From the NCBI GenBank assembly GCA_045133795.1, contig JBGUUT010000019.1:1-13265 (forward strand): a stretch of 13,265 nt of DNA, read 5' to 3'. Position numbers and translations under genes: made by a program. This stretch comes from RGIG8597 sp045133795. GTDB lineage: Bacteria > Spirochaetota > GWE2-31-10. A model generated the notes under the pieces. The model was not told where the DNA came from, did no database searches, and worked only from the letters and a program-made list of their open reading frames with translations. Shown here piece after piece: positions 1 to 7,009 of this stretch (position 1 is the stretch's first letter; every line of letters begins with the position of its first letter).

Positions 1-2303
1 GCCATAACATTTCGATGATTTAACTTAAAATAAGAAGTCGGCTTTATACACTTTTTTAATTCATTACAAAAATCTCTGTAAGGTTTATGAAGTTTGGGAA
101 CAAGCCAATTATTTGCATTTATAAATTCCCCATGAAAACATTCAATTTCCGTATCAAAAACTTTCTCTGTAAAATCATGTGTCAATTTATCACGAAACTT
201 TTTTTCCAATTTATAAATTTCTTCGAGAGTCATGACTTTCATGAAGTTTTGAGTAAATTGATTTATGGGACAAAGCCAGCTCGGTTGCAGTTTTTCTGCA
301 CAGAATACAAAGATATCCTTTATAAAATTAAAATCTTTTACGTCGAAAACTTCCATTCCGTACATTTTTGCAATATCCAAAGCATTTTGAATATTTTTTG
401 AGACCTTATCAAAAAGTTTGCAATATTCTTCCATTTCCGGAACATGCACTCCGATGTCTTCGGAAAAAGATTTTATTTGCAAGGCAGAATAAGCTTTTAA
501 TGCTGCTGTAATTTTTTCTGTATCAATTGTATTTACTTCCGGAAAATATTTTTTATGCAAACCGCAATTTAATTCATTTAACAGTGCATTTTTTACGGAA
601 AATACTTCAGCGAATTTTCTTTTCTCTTCAATATCCTCATTTTCCCAAACAACAAAATCTACAAGCGGTTTTTCTTCAATTGCAGACATTTTAAATAATT
701 TTATGATTTCAGAAACGATAACAACGGAACACGAAAACTTTGATAAATCCAAACCGTAGTTATTTATACATTTTTCAATTTCATCAATAAGCTTGCAAAG
801 TTTTGCCGCCGCCTGTTTATAGAAAGCCTCCAATTCACTTCTGTAAGTCAATGACAACGACTTTATATTTGAATAACGCCACGGATTGTCTCGAAAATTA
901 CAGCTCATTCGCCCGCCGGCAAGTATCAATTCATCAAGTTTTCGCTGTATTTCCGTCAGCTGTTCCATTGTTACGTTATTTATTCCGCCGCTAAATATTT
1001 CATTACATGAAAACGAAATATTGGGAATATTTTCCATTTCGAGTAATTTTCCTATTACCTCAAAAATGCTCATATTCAACGGCTCTATTTTTTTATGTAA
1101 CTGTTTCACATAACCGTCGAGATGTTCTTCGCACAAATCCAACGCTTTTAATTTTTGATAAGCTTCTTCATAAACTCGAACTTTGGGAGAATTAAGTGTT
1201 TTATTTAATTGTTTCAAAACTTCTTTTTTATTTGCCTTATAACTGTGAAGAAGCAAACAACCGTTATCAAGTCCGGCTTTGCAAAGTCTTTGATAAACCA
1301 CATTCAACGCTGCTGCTTTTTCTGAAACAAATAAAACTTTTTTTCCGACACCTAAAGCCGCCGCTATAATATTGGTAATGGTCTGACTCTTTCCTGTTCC
1401 CGGAGGTCCCTGCAAAATAAAGCTTTTTCCTTGCATGGCATATTGCAATGCCTCTTGCTGGCTGGAATCAGAATCTACGACTTGAAAAGGCAACTTTTCA
1501 CATTCTGTATTTTTAAAACCGTCATCAAACGCAAGCGGCTTCTTATCAATCATTGCGGAAAGTACCCGATTTGAAAATATTCTGTCTTTATTTTTTTCCA
1601 AATCAAAATACATATTCATTTTTAAAAAAGAAAAAAGCCCCAACGCACATTTTTCAGATACGGAATACTGATTTATCAACGGAGTTTTTCTCAACTGTTC
1701 AAAATATTCTTCAATATCCGAATCTTGATTAAAATCAGGTAATCTTATTCCGAAATCTTGTTCTAATTTATATTGCAATGTCGGATTAAGTAAAACCTCA
1801 TCTTCATGAAGATGAAGTTGATACGCCGATAAAAGATTTTCTCTGTAAATTGTTACGGGAACAAGAATTAAGGGTGCTAAGAAACTTTGTTTGGGATTAC
1901 TTTTTTCGTACCATTCCAAAAAACCGAATGCCAAATAGAGAACATTGACACCTTGTTCTTCGACAGCAGTTTTTGCACGGTCTTTTAATGTTTTAAGCGT
2001 TTTTTCAAGATTTTCCGCTTCCTTATCTGTTTCAATATCGCCCGGAACTACACGAGCAACTTTTTCCTCTATCAGATTAAGAACTTCATCTGTTTCGCTG
2101 TTTTCGTCAAGGCGACATTTAGTCTCATAAACCACTTTAGCAAAAGTCAGCGTCTTTTCTTGCTTTACAAGCTTCTTGTACAATTCGTAAATTCCGGGAA
2201 CCAGAATATTCAACCCGCTTTTTCCGGTAACACGGTAATTGAGCAGCTTATTACGCAAACCTAAATCCAGAAGTCTTTTTTTCCAAATATCAATCTGTTT
2301 CAT
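1..2303 (-). CDS. DUF4011-containing superfamily 1 helicase-type ATPase, N-terminal part (runs off window)
   Basis: I read this frame by hand: it is open without a stop from an ATG at 2303 to the window edge, giving 767 complete codons with the C-terminus missing. Residues 6-24 (IWKKRLLDLGLRNKLLNYR) carry the signature that opens DUF4011 proteins. A Walker A motif, GPPGTGKSQTI, sits at about 299-309, followed by LFVSEKAAALNVVYQRL, the helicase motif Ia region typical of this group. Full-length relatives are usually well over 1,000 residues, with UvrD/AAA_12-like helicase motifs and often a Vsr-like nuclease domain (MTES_1575) plus DUF3320 near the end; none of that can be seen here. The substrate is presumably nucleic acid. 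Proteins of this architecture have been linked to phage defence, but that role is inferred by analogy only. The gene follows the RNB exonuclease after 42 bases and is probably co-transcribed with it; a GGGAATTGGA stretch precedes the ATG, a weak ribosome site. Confidence 0.85.
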   Translation of the reverse strand, partial: MKQIDIWKKRLLDLGLRNKLLNYRVTGKSGLNILVPGIYELYKKLVKQEKTLTFAKVVYETKCRLDENSETDEVLNLIEEKVARVVPGDIETDKEAENLEKTLKTLKDRAKTAVEEQGVNVLYLAFGFLEWYEKSNPKQSFLAPLILVPVTIYRENLLSAYQLHLHEDEVLLNPTLQYKLEQDFGIRLPDFNQDSDIEEYFEQLRKTPLINQYSVSEKCALGLFSFLKMNMYFDLEKNKDRIFSNRVLSAMIDKKPLAFDDGFKNTECEKLPFQVVDSDSSQQEALQYAMQGKSFILQGPPGTGKSQTITNIIAAALGVGKKVLFVSEKAAALNVVYQRLCKAGLDNGCLLLHSYKANKKEVLKQLNKTLNSPKVRVYEEAYQKLKALDLCEEHLDGYVKQLHKKIEPLNMSIFEVIGKLLEMENIPNISFSCNEIFSGGINNVTMEQLTEIQRKLDELILAGGRMSCNFRDNPWRYSNIKSLSLTYRSELEAFYKQAAAKLCKLIDEIEKCINNYGLDLSKFSCSVVIVSEIIKLFKMSAIEEKPLVDFVVWENEDIEEKRKFAEVFSVKNALLNELNCGLHKKYFPEVNTIDTEKITAALKAYSALQIKSFSEDIGVHVPEMEEYCKLFDKVSKNIQNALDIAKMYGMEVFDVKDFNFIKDIFVFCAEKLQPSWLCPINQFTQNFMKVMTLEEIYKLEKKFRDKLTHDFTEKVFDTEIECFHGEFINANNWLVPKLHKPYRDFCNELKKCIKPTSYFKLNHRNVM

Positions 2304-2345
2304 AATTATTCCAATTCCCTTTTTACGCCTTACTTTGCTAAATGC

Positions 2346-4388
2346 TTAAAATACAACCTCAGCACGACTTTCTCCGGTAATAGGAGAAACTTTTTTTAAC
2401 TTTATGTTCACGTAGCTTCCGATTTTTAAGTTTGTCGCACCGAACACCGGAACTCTTACACACAAGTCATCGATTTCTCCCAAGAACCCTCCGGTGATTT
2501 TCTTCGTAATCAAAGCTTTATACGTTACGTCCATATTTTGTTCTAAATAACGCAACATCCAGAAGTTTTTACTTTCACGTTCGCATTGTGCTGCATTTGC
2601 ACTTTTTGCCGTAATCGTAGCGACTATCATTTTGATTTCATCTTCGTCCGGCATTAGTTCTGTCTTTCCGGTAATAATACCTTTTAACAAACGATGTTCG
2701 GTAATATCCAGATAACGACGTATAGGCGAAGTCGCTTGCGTATAATACGAAAGTCCCATCGTAAAATGCGGGCCGGCAGTTGTACCGGTAACAGATTTTT
2801 TCATAGTAATAAGGAATTGAATCAATTCATATCGTGAAAAATCTCTGTGTTTGTCATAATCGACGGCTGTCGGCGTTCCCTCCGCCAATGCGTCCGGTGA
2901 ACTTTGTGAAATAAAAATTGACGGCGTATTATGTAAAATCATAGTTTCAGCCGTAAGCTTATTAAACATTATCATCATTTCACGCACGATTATGTGTGAA
3001 GCCGAATTACTGTAAAGTAAATCAAGTCCGATTTTTCCGTCATCTGCAATAATCAAATGAATATCCGGGCGTTCTATCAAATACGCACCGTCGGCAACTC
3101 GTTTTTCTTCACACTTTATTGCAAGTTTTTGAAAATGTTGCATTGCTTCCAACCAGTCCGGCTTTTGCGTATTTTCCTCGTTCAACGCCTTATCCGCTTC
3201 ATTATAAGACAGACGGTGATGTACTTTTATCCATGCAAAACAAAAACGTGTTGCCTTTATCGAATAATCTTTATCCGTAGAAATTTCTAATGTTACCGAC
3301 GGACGTTTTTCTCCCGCAGTCAGATTAAAATGAGCCTGTATAATTTCCGAAGGAAACATGTGAACTCGCTGCGTAGTCATATAAACACTTGTACCTCTGG
3401 TAAAAGCTTCTTTATCCAGAATACTTCCGCGTCGAATAAAAGCATCCGGGTCGGCTATATGAACATAAAATTTGTAACCGTCGCCGCAATCTCTCCAGCT
3501 CAAACCGTCATCAATATCTTTTGTTTGCTCACTGTCGATAGTGAAGACATTCAAATCTGTCAAATCTTCACGTTCGATTCCGTCGCTTACCGGAAGCGGC
3601 AACGTTCCCTCAGGTAATACCGGATACGCTGTTTTTAAATTATTGCGGCGTTTTACAAGCTCATCGTCATTTTGCAATACTCCCAGATGAAACAACAGGC
3701 GATAACTCCACGCAAATTTATCCATATTGCAAGTAATATTACATTTCTGACAGATTTCATCTATGCGAGCAAAACAGTCTTTTTTGCGTGAATATTCCTC
3801 GCCGTGAATAAGCAAATCTTTCAACGGCAGAAGTATACGCACCGCTTCTTGCGGCGGTTCTTCACAAGCCGGAACATATTCTAATTTTGAAGTAAAAATT
3901 TCCTTAGTTACATTAGCAGCAATCCATTCCCATGCAGCGTCTACAGCCGCCTTACGTGCTTGCTCTTCTTCATCTTTTTTACGTTTTTCTTCTAGTAAAG
4001 TCGCAATCTCTTCTGCCGTACGTAAAAAAACACGTTCCCCTTGAATATTAAAACGAATTTCATCACACGCCGCCGTGAGTACAAGAGAAAACATCTGTTC
4101 CGTTGTAAAACTTTCGGAAAAATAAAGCTCGGCTAACTCCCGAAAGGTAAAAGACGTCGCCATGTCGCCAAGCAAATCGTAAAGTTCCTCACTGTTTACT
4201 GTTTTAACGGCAACCTGATAATAAGAAAGCTGGTGTTCTGCATCTTTACCGCTTCTGCAAATCAATTGATTTTTTTGTATTACAACTTTTTTAGAATCTG
4301 CAGTTTGCAAAGTTATTTTATTGCCTTTTTCTTCCTGCATTATTGCCAATTTGCATTCTTTATCTTTATATATAATAAGCTCGTTCAA
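2346..4388 (-). CDS. RNase II/RNase R family exoribonuclease (RNB domain)
   Basis: 680 residues; a predicted processive 3'-to-5' hydrolytic exoribonuclease for RNA turnover in the cytoplasm. The RNB catalytic core starts at about residue 280. TIDSEQTKDIDDG supplies Asp285, Asp291, Asp293 and Asp294, the same 6-2-1 spacing as the four metal-binding aspartates of E. coli RNase II. QATSPIRRYLD (551-561) is the conserved SPIRRY segment near the active site. The last 65 residues (GGFLGEIDDLCVRVP onwards) look like a degenerate S1/OB fold. The first 280 residues do not resemble the two cold-shock domains of E. coli RNase R and contain a Lys/Glu-rich stretch at 133-147, so the protein may belong to the Zam-like branch of the family. 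The segment PSIFISQSSPD (489-499) lacks the Arg-x-His usually found here. The start codon is TTG, supported by GGAGG eight bases upstream. It heads a likely two-gene unit with the DUF4011 ATPase. Confidence 0.9.
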   Translation of the reverse strand: MNELIIYKDKECKLAIMQEEKGNKITLQTADSKKVVIQKNQLICRSGKDAEHQLSYYQVAVKTVNSEELYDLLGDMATSFTFRELAELYFSESFTTEQMFSLVLTAACDEIRFNIQGERVFLRTAEEIATLLEEKRKKDEEEQARKAAVDAAWEWIAANVTKEIFTSKLEYVPACEEPPQEAVRILLPLKDLLIHGEEYSRKKDCFARIDEICQKCNITCNMDKFAWSYRLLFHLGVLQNDDELVKRRNNLKTAYPVLPEGTLPLPVSDGIEREDLTDLNVFTIDSEQTKDIDDGLSWRDCGDGYKFYVHIADPDAFIRRGSILDKEAFTRGTSVYMTTQRVHMFPSEIIQAHFNLTAGEKRPSVTLEISTDKDYSIKATRFCFAWIKVHHRLSYNEADKALNEENTQKPDWLEAMQHFQKLAIKCEEKRVADGAYLIERPDIHLIIADDGKIGLDLLYSNSASHIIVREMMIMFNKLTAETMILHNTPSIFISQSSPDALAEGTPTAVDYDKHRDFSRYELIQFLITMKKSVTGTTAGPHFTMGLSYYTQATSPIRRYLDITEHRLLKGIITGKTELMPDEDEIKMIVATITAKSANAAQCERESKNFWMLRYLEQNMDVTYKALITKKITGGFLGEIDDLCVRVPVFGATNLKIGSYVNIKLKKVSPITGESRAEVVF

Positions 4389-4396
4389 TGATTTTT

Positions 4397-4401
4397 CCTC
4401 C
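4397..4401 (-). promoter_or_regulatory. Shine-Dalgarno GGAGG that fixes the TTG start of the RNB gene
   Basis: On the minus strand GGAGG lies 8 bases before the TTG at 4388. There is no ATG at this position, so this strong site is what supports the TTG start. Confidence 0.8.
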
Positions 4402-4512
4402 GCTTACATTTATAATTGAAACACTTTATTTAAAATACTTTTAATCAAGTCGTTTCTTGTAACTGTTTTTACTAAAAATTGCAACAACCGCCACTGCCGT
4501 ATTGTGCATACC

Positions 4513-4541
4513 TTGACTTTTAACGCTATTTTCTGTATACA
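4513..4541 (+). promoter_or_regulatory. Sigma-70-type promoter for typA
   Basis: TTGACT at 4513-4518 and TATACA at 4536-4541 are separated by exactly 17 bases. Five of six bases match the -35 consensus and five of six match the -10. Transcription would begin near 4548, leaving a leader of roughly 85 bases before the typA start. It points away from the RNB gene, so 4389-4615 is a divergent promoter region. Confidence 0.7.
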
Positions 4542-4617
4542 AACATTCTCTTAAATGTAGGCAGATTCCTTTCATTATTAACTGTCAAAATTGCAAATAA
4601 TCCTAAAAAATAACAAT

Positions 4618-4621
4618 GGAG
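4618..4621 (+). promoter_or_regulatory. Likely Shine-Dalgarno (GGAG) for typA
   Basis: GGAG lies 12 bases before the ATG at 4634, somewhat far. The alternative ATG at 4616 overlaps this GGAG and has no ribosome site of its own, only an AT-rich stretch upstream. This favours 4634. Confidence 0.5.
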
Positions 4622-4633
4622 ATTCATAAAAAA

Positions 4634-6445
4634 ATGGAACAAGACAAGATTCGTAATATTGCCATTATTGCCCATGTAGACCACGGCAAGACGACAATGG
4701 TAGATCAACTTTTTAAACAAAGCGGAAGCTTTCGCTCAAATCAAGTCGTAGAAGACAGAATGATGGACTCAATGGATTTGGAACGAGAACGTGGTATTAC
4801 AATCTCGTCAAAAAACGGTGCATTCCGTTATAACGGTTATCATGTAAATATTATCGATACTCCGGGACACGCGGATTTTTCCGGTCAGGTAGAACGTGTA
4901 TTGAATATGGTAGACGGTGCTGTTTTATTGGTAGATGCAGCTGAAGGTCCTATGCCGCAAACTTATTATGTATTAAAAAAAGCATTGCATTTGCAATTGC
5001 CTATTATCGTATGTATCAACAAAATTGACAAAAAAGACGCTCGCCCGGACTGGGTAGTAGACAAAGTTCTTGAATTGTTTATCAAGCTTAATGCTCCGGA
5101 TGAATTATTGGAATTCCCGGTTGTTTACTCGTCTGCTCGTGAGGGCTGGGCAACAAAAGACCCAAAAGTTAAAACTGATAATTTGAATGCATTGTATGAA
5201 ACTATAGTAGATTACATTCCTGCTCCTAAAGGTGACGAAAACGGACCTATCCAGTTCTTGGTAAGTACATTGAGCAATTCTCCTTTCTTGGGACGTCTTG
5301 CTGTAGGAAAACTACGCAGTGGTACAATGAAAGTAAACGGTCCGGTAGTAGTAGCTACTCCGGAAAAAACAGGTACACCGGTAAGAATTTCTAAAATCTA
5401 TCAATACGAAACAAATAAAATGGTAGAAGCTGAAAGTGCATCTGCCGGAGACATTGTTGCAATCGCCGGAATTGAAGACATTACAATCGGTGAAACCGTA
5501 ACATCCGTAGAAAATCCACAACCTTTACCGTTTATAGACTTAGACCAGCCGACAATTTCGATGAACTTTATTCCTAACGATTCACCTTTTGCCGGACAGG
5601 ACGGAAAATTTGTTACAAGCCGTCATTTGCGTGACAGATTATTTAAAGAAACACTTAACGACGTTGCATTAAAAGTTGAAGAAATGACAACCGGCGTAGG
5701 TTACAAGGTTTCCGGAAGAGGAGAACTTCATTTATCTATCTTGATAGAAACTATGAGACGTGAAGGATACGAATTCCAAGTTACACGTCCAGAAGTTATT
5801 ATGAAAGAAATTGACGGCGTTCTTATGGAACCGTATGAAGAATTAACTGTCGATGTAAGTGAAGAATCTTCCGGTGGTGTAATCAAACGTTTAAATGAAA
5901 GAAAGGGAATTCTTTTGGAAATGGAACAAGACGGCGATATGATGAGAATCGTTTATAAAATTCCTACACGCGGTCTTTTGGGATTCCGCTCCGAGTTTAT
6001 GACAGAAACTCGCGGTATGGGTGTAATGAACTATGTATTTATGGAATACGATAAATTCTGCGGTGAAATCAAAAATCGTCAAAACGGTGCGATGATTTCT
6101 ACTGAAACTTGTACAACTGTTGCATACGCATTGTTCAACTTACAAAGTCGCGGTCGTTTCTTCATGGGGCCACAGGAAAAAGTTTATGAAGGACAGATTA
6201 TCGGGGAACATTCTCGTGAAAACGACCTGAATGTAAATCCGGGAAAAGGAAAAAAACTTACAAACTTACGTGCATCCGGAAGTGACGAAAACGTTATTCT
6301 CACTCCGTACACACGCCTAAGCTTGGAAAATTGTATCGAGTTCATTAATGACGATGAGCTTGTAGAAATAACTCCGAAATCTATCAGATTGAGAAAACGT
6401 TTCTTAACAGAAGTAGACAGACGACGTTCATTAAGACAAAGTTAA
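4634..6445 (+). CDS. typA: Translational GTPase TypA/BipA
   Basis: 603 residues from the preferred ATG. An in-frame ATG at 4616 would add six residues, but relatives begin close to KIRNIAIIAHVDHGKTT and the GGAG at 4618 serves the later start. This ribosome-associated GTPase of the EF-G/LepA type helps 50S subunit assembly and growth under stress or cold. All G motifs are intact: AHVDHGKTT (13-21), RGITI (53-57), DTPGH (75-79), NKID (129-132) and SSAREG (166-171). The beta-barrel domain II and EF-G-like domains follow. RGLLGFRSEF begins near residue 446, and the TypA-specific C-terminal region contains GEHSRENDLNVNPGKGKKLTN. Length matches the family. It is transcribed alone from the 4513-4541 promoter and ends at a terminator at 6455-6484. 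No anomalies seen. Confidence 0.98.
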   Translation: MEQDKIRNIAIIAHVDHGKTTMVDQLFKQSGSFRSNQVVEDRMMDSMDLERERGITISSKNGAFRYNGYHVNIIDTPGHADFSGQVERVLNMVDGAVLLVDAAEGPMPQTYYVLKKALHLQLPIIVCINKIDKKDARPDWVVDKVLELFIKLNAPDELLEFPVVYSSAREGWATKDPKVKTDNLNALYETIVDYIPAPKGDENGPIQFLVSTLSNSPFLGRLAVGKLRSGTMKVNGPVVVATPEKTGTPVRISKIYQYETNKMVEAESASAGDIVAIAGIEDITIGETVTSVENPQPLPFIDLDQPTISMNFIPNDSPFAGQDGKFVTSRHLRDRLFKETLNDVALKVEEMTTGVGYKVSGRGELHLSILIETMRREGYEFQVTRPEVIMKEIDGVLMEPYEELTVDVSEESSGGVIKRLNERKGILLEMEQDGDMMRIVYKIPTRGLLGFRSEFMTETRGMGVMNYVFMEYDKFCGEIKNRQNGAMISTETCTTVAYALFNLQSRGRFFMGPQEKVYEGQIIGEHSRENDLNVNPGKGKKLTNLRASGSDENVILTPYTRLSLENCIEFINDDELVEITPKSIRLRKRFLTEVDRRRSLRQS

Positions 6446-6454
6446 TATTTTTAG

Positions 6455-6484
6455 AGCCTGCTTTTTAAAACAGCAGGCTTTTTT
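6455..6484 (+). terminator. Rho-independent terminator of typA
   Basis: AGCCTGCT (6455-6462) pairs perfectly with AGCAGGCT (6472-6479) across a 9-base loop and runs directly into six T residues. It starts 9 bases after the typA stop. Confidence 0.9.
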
Positions 6485-6827
6485 ATTTTCCGATGTTTAA
6501 AAAACGTTTTGGGGGCAAAGCTTTATAAAACCTACTTAGGTTTTAATCGGTTCTGCGAAACAAGTCATGGTGAGTACGTGAAACGTACGAACGAAGTGTT
6601 TTGGAACAAAACACCGAACGTAAGACTTTCGCAAGAAAGTCGAAAAAAATAACCGTTTACATGAGTGGTAGATTCGTGCGTTTTGCACGAATGGAGTATT
6701 TCCGCAGGAAATACCGATAACGAATGTAAACATCTGTAGAAAATTCCCCTTATACTCCTAAAAGAAAAGAACGCAGAAATTGAGGAGTAAGAATATTCAT
6801 TGTAACAATAAAGCTAAAGCAGGCTTT
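6472..6827. repeat. 10-bp direct repeat flanking the structured intergenic region
   Basis: AGCAGGCTTT occurs at 6472-6481 (3' arm of the typA terminator) and again at 6818-6827, bracketing the hairpin cluster. It could be a target duplication or chance; a 10-mer repeat within 350 bases is only mildly unusual. Confidence 0.35.
6527..6731. repeat. Multi-hairpin intergenic element: palindrome plus five compact hairpins
   Basis: The stretch is a string of perfect inverted repeats. A near-palindrome AAAACCTA/TAGGTTTT occupies 6527-6544. Hairpin A is 6574-6579/6583-6588 (6 bp, GAA loop). Hairpin B is 6596-6603/6607-6614 (8 bp, GAA loop). Hairpin C is 6624-6630/6635-6641 (7 bp, GCAA loop). Hairpin D is 6672-6679/6685-6692 (8 bp, GTTTT loop). 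Hairpin E is 6696-6703/6707-6714 (8 bp, GCA loop). GTTTACAT (6655-6662) pairs with ATGTAAAC (6724-6731) and encloses D and E, so the right half could fold as a three-way junction. Linkers resemble one another (cGAACGaa, cGAACGtaa, cGATAACGa). It lies after the typA terminator and I see no promoter, so I infer a dispersed repeat more readily than an expressed RNA. The minus-strand reading frame through it is taken as chance. Confidence 0.7.
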
Positions 6828-6870
6828 AAGAAATTAGCCTAACGGTGATTCTTTCTCTCTTTTTCTTCCG
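6732..6870. other. Gene-free spacer with weak inverted repeats
   Basis: I see no gene here. Weak pairings are ACTCCT/AGGAGT (6754-6759 with 6783-6788) and AGGCT/AGCCT (6821-6825 with 6836-6840). A pyrimidine-rich run at 6849-6868 leads up to the REP-like element. An AGGAG at 6783 has no start codon behind it. Confidence 0.5.
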
Positions 6871-6916
6871 AGGGACAGACCTCTATACCGAAAGTGAATC
6901 AAGGTCTGTCCCTTAT
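6871..6916. repeat. REP-like element, complete copy (inverted repeat of AGGGACAGACCT)
   Basis: AGGGACAGACCT (6871-6882) pairs perfectly with AGGTCTGTCCCT (6902-6913), a 12-bp stem around a 19-base loop. Bases 6885-6916 match 13138-13169, beside the transposase stop codon, at 29 of 32 positions in the same orientation. The hairpin plus the similarity to sequence at a RAYT gene fit a REP element, probably mobilised in trans by that transposase. It sits about 95 bases upstream of tsaD. Confidence 0.75.
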
Positions 6917-6998
6917 AAAAAACTTACTGTCAGTCACACTTACAAAAGATTGCAGATTCAAGGCGTTTATGATAAAAACAAACTACTTTATAATAATA

Positions 6999-7003
6999 GG
7001 GAG
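6999..7003 (+). promoter_or_regulatory. Shine-Dalgarno GGGAG that fixes the tsaD start
   Basis: GGGAG lies 6 bases before the ATG at 7010. The frame is open further upstream to an ATG at 6845, but that start has no ribosome site, and the extension would translate the REP-like element. A TATAAT at 6989-6994 with a poor TTTATG 17 bases upstream might be the promoter, though it would leave a very short leader. Confidence 0.75.
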
Positions 7004-7009
7004 TACATC

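Noticed and set aside
87..1195. Several short plus-strand open frames at the left edge
   Set aside because: They lie opposite the continuous DUF4011 ATPase frame and are shadows of it.
4526..4720. Minus-strand open frame upstream of and inside typA
   Set aside because: It overlaps the typA promoter and its conserved P-loop coding region; no ribosome site or family resemblance.
6574..6731. CRISPR array
   Set aside because: The hairpins differ in stem sequence and there are no equal-length direct repeats with regular spacers.
6536..6733. Minus-strand open frame of 65 codons across the hairpin cluster
   Set aside because: The sequence is explained by inverted repeats, there is no ribosome site, and the protein resembles nothing known.
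6845..7009. Longer tsaD start at 6845
   Set aside because: The extension has no ribosome site, runs through the REP-like element and has no counterpart in TsaD; GGGAG at 6999 supports 7010.
6446..7009. tRNA or other known structural RNA in the large gap
   Set aside because: No cloverleaf, TTCGA-type T-loop or CCA end; the short perfect hairpins do not fit a known RNA family I recognise.
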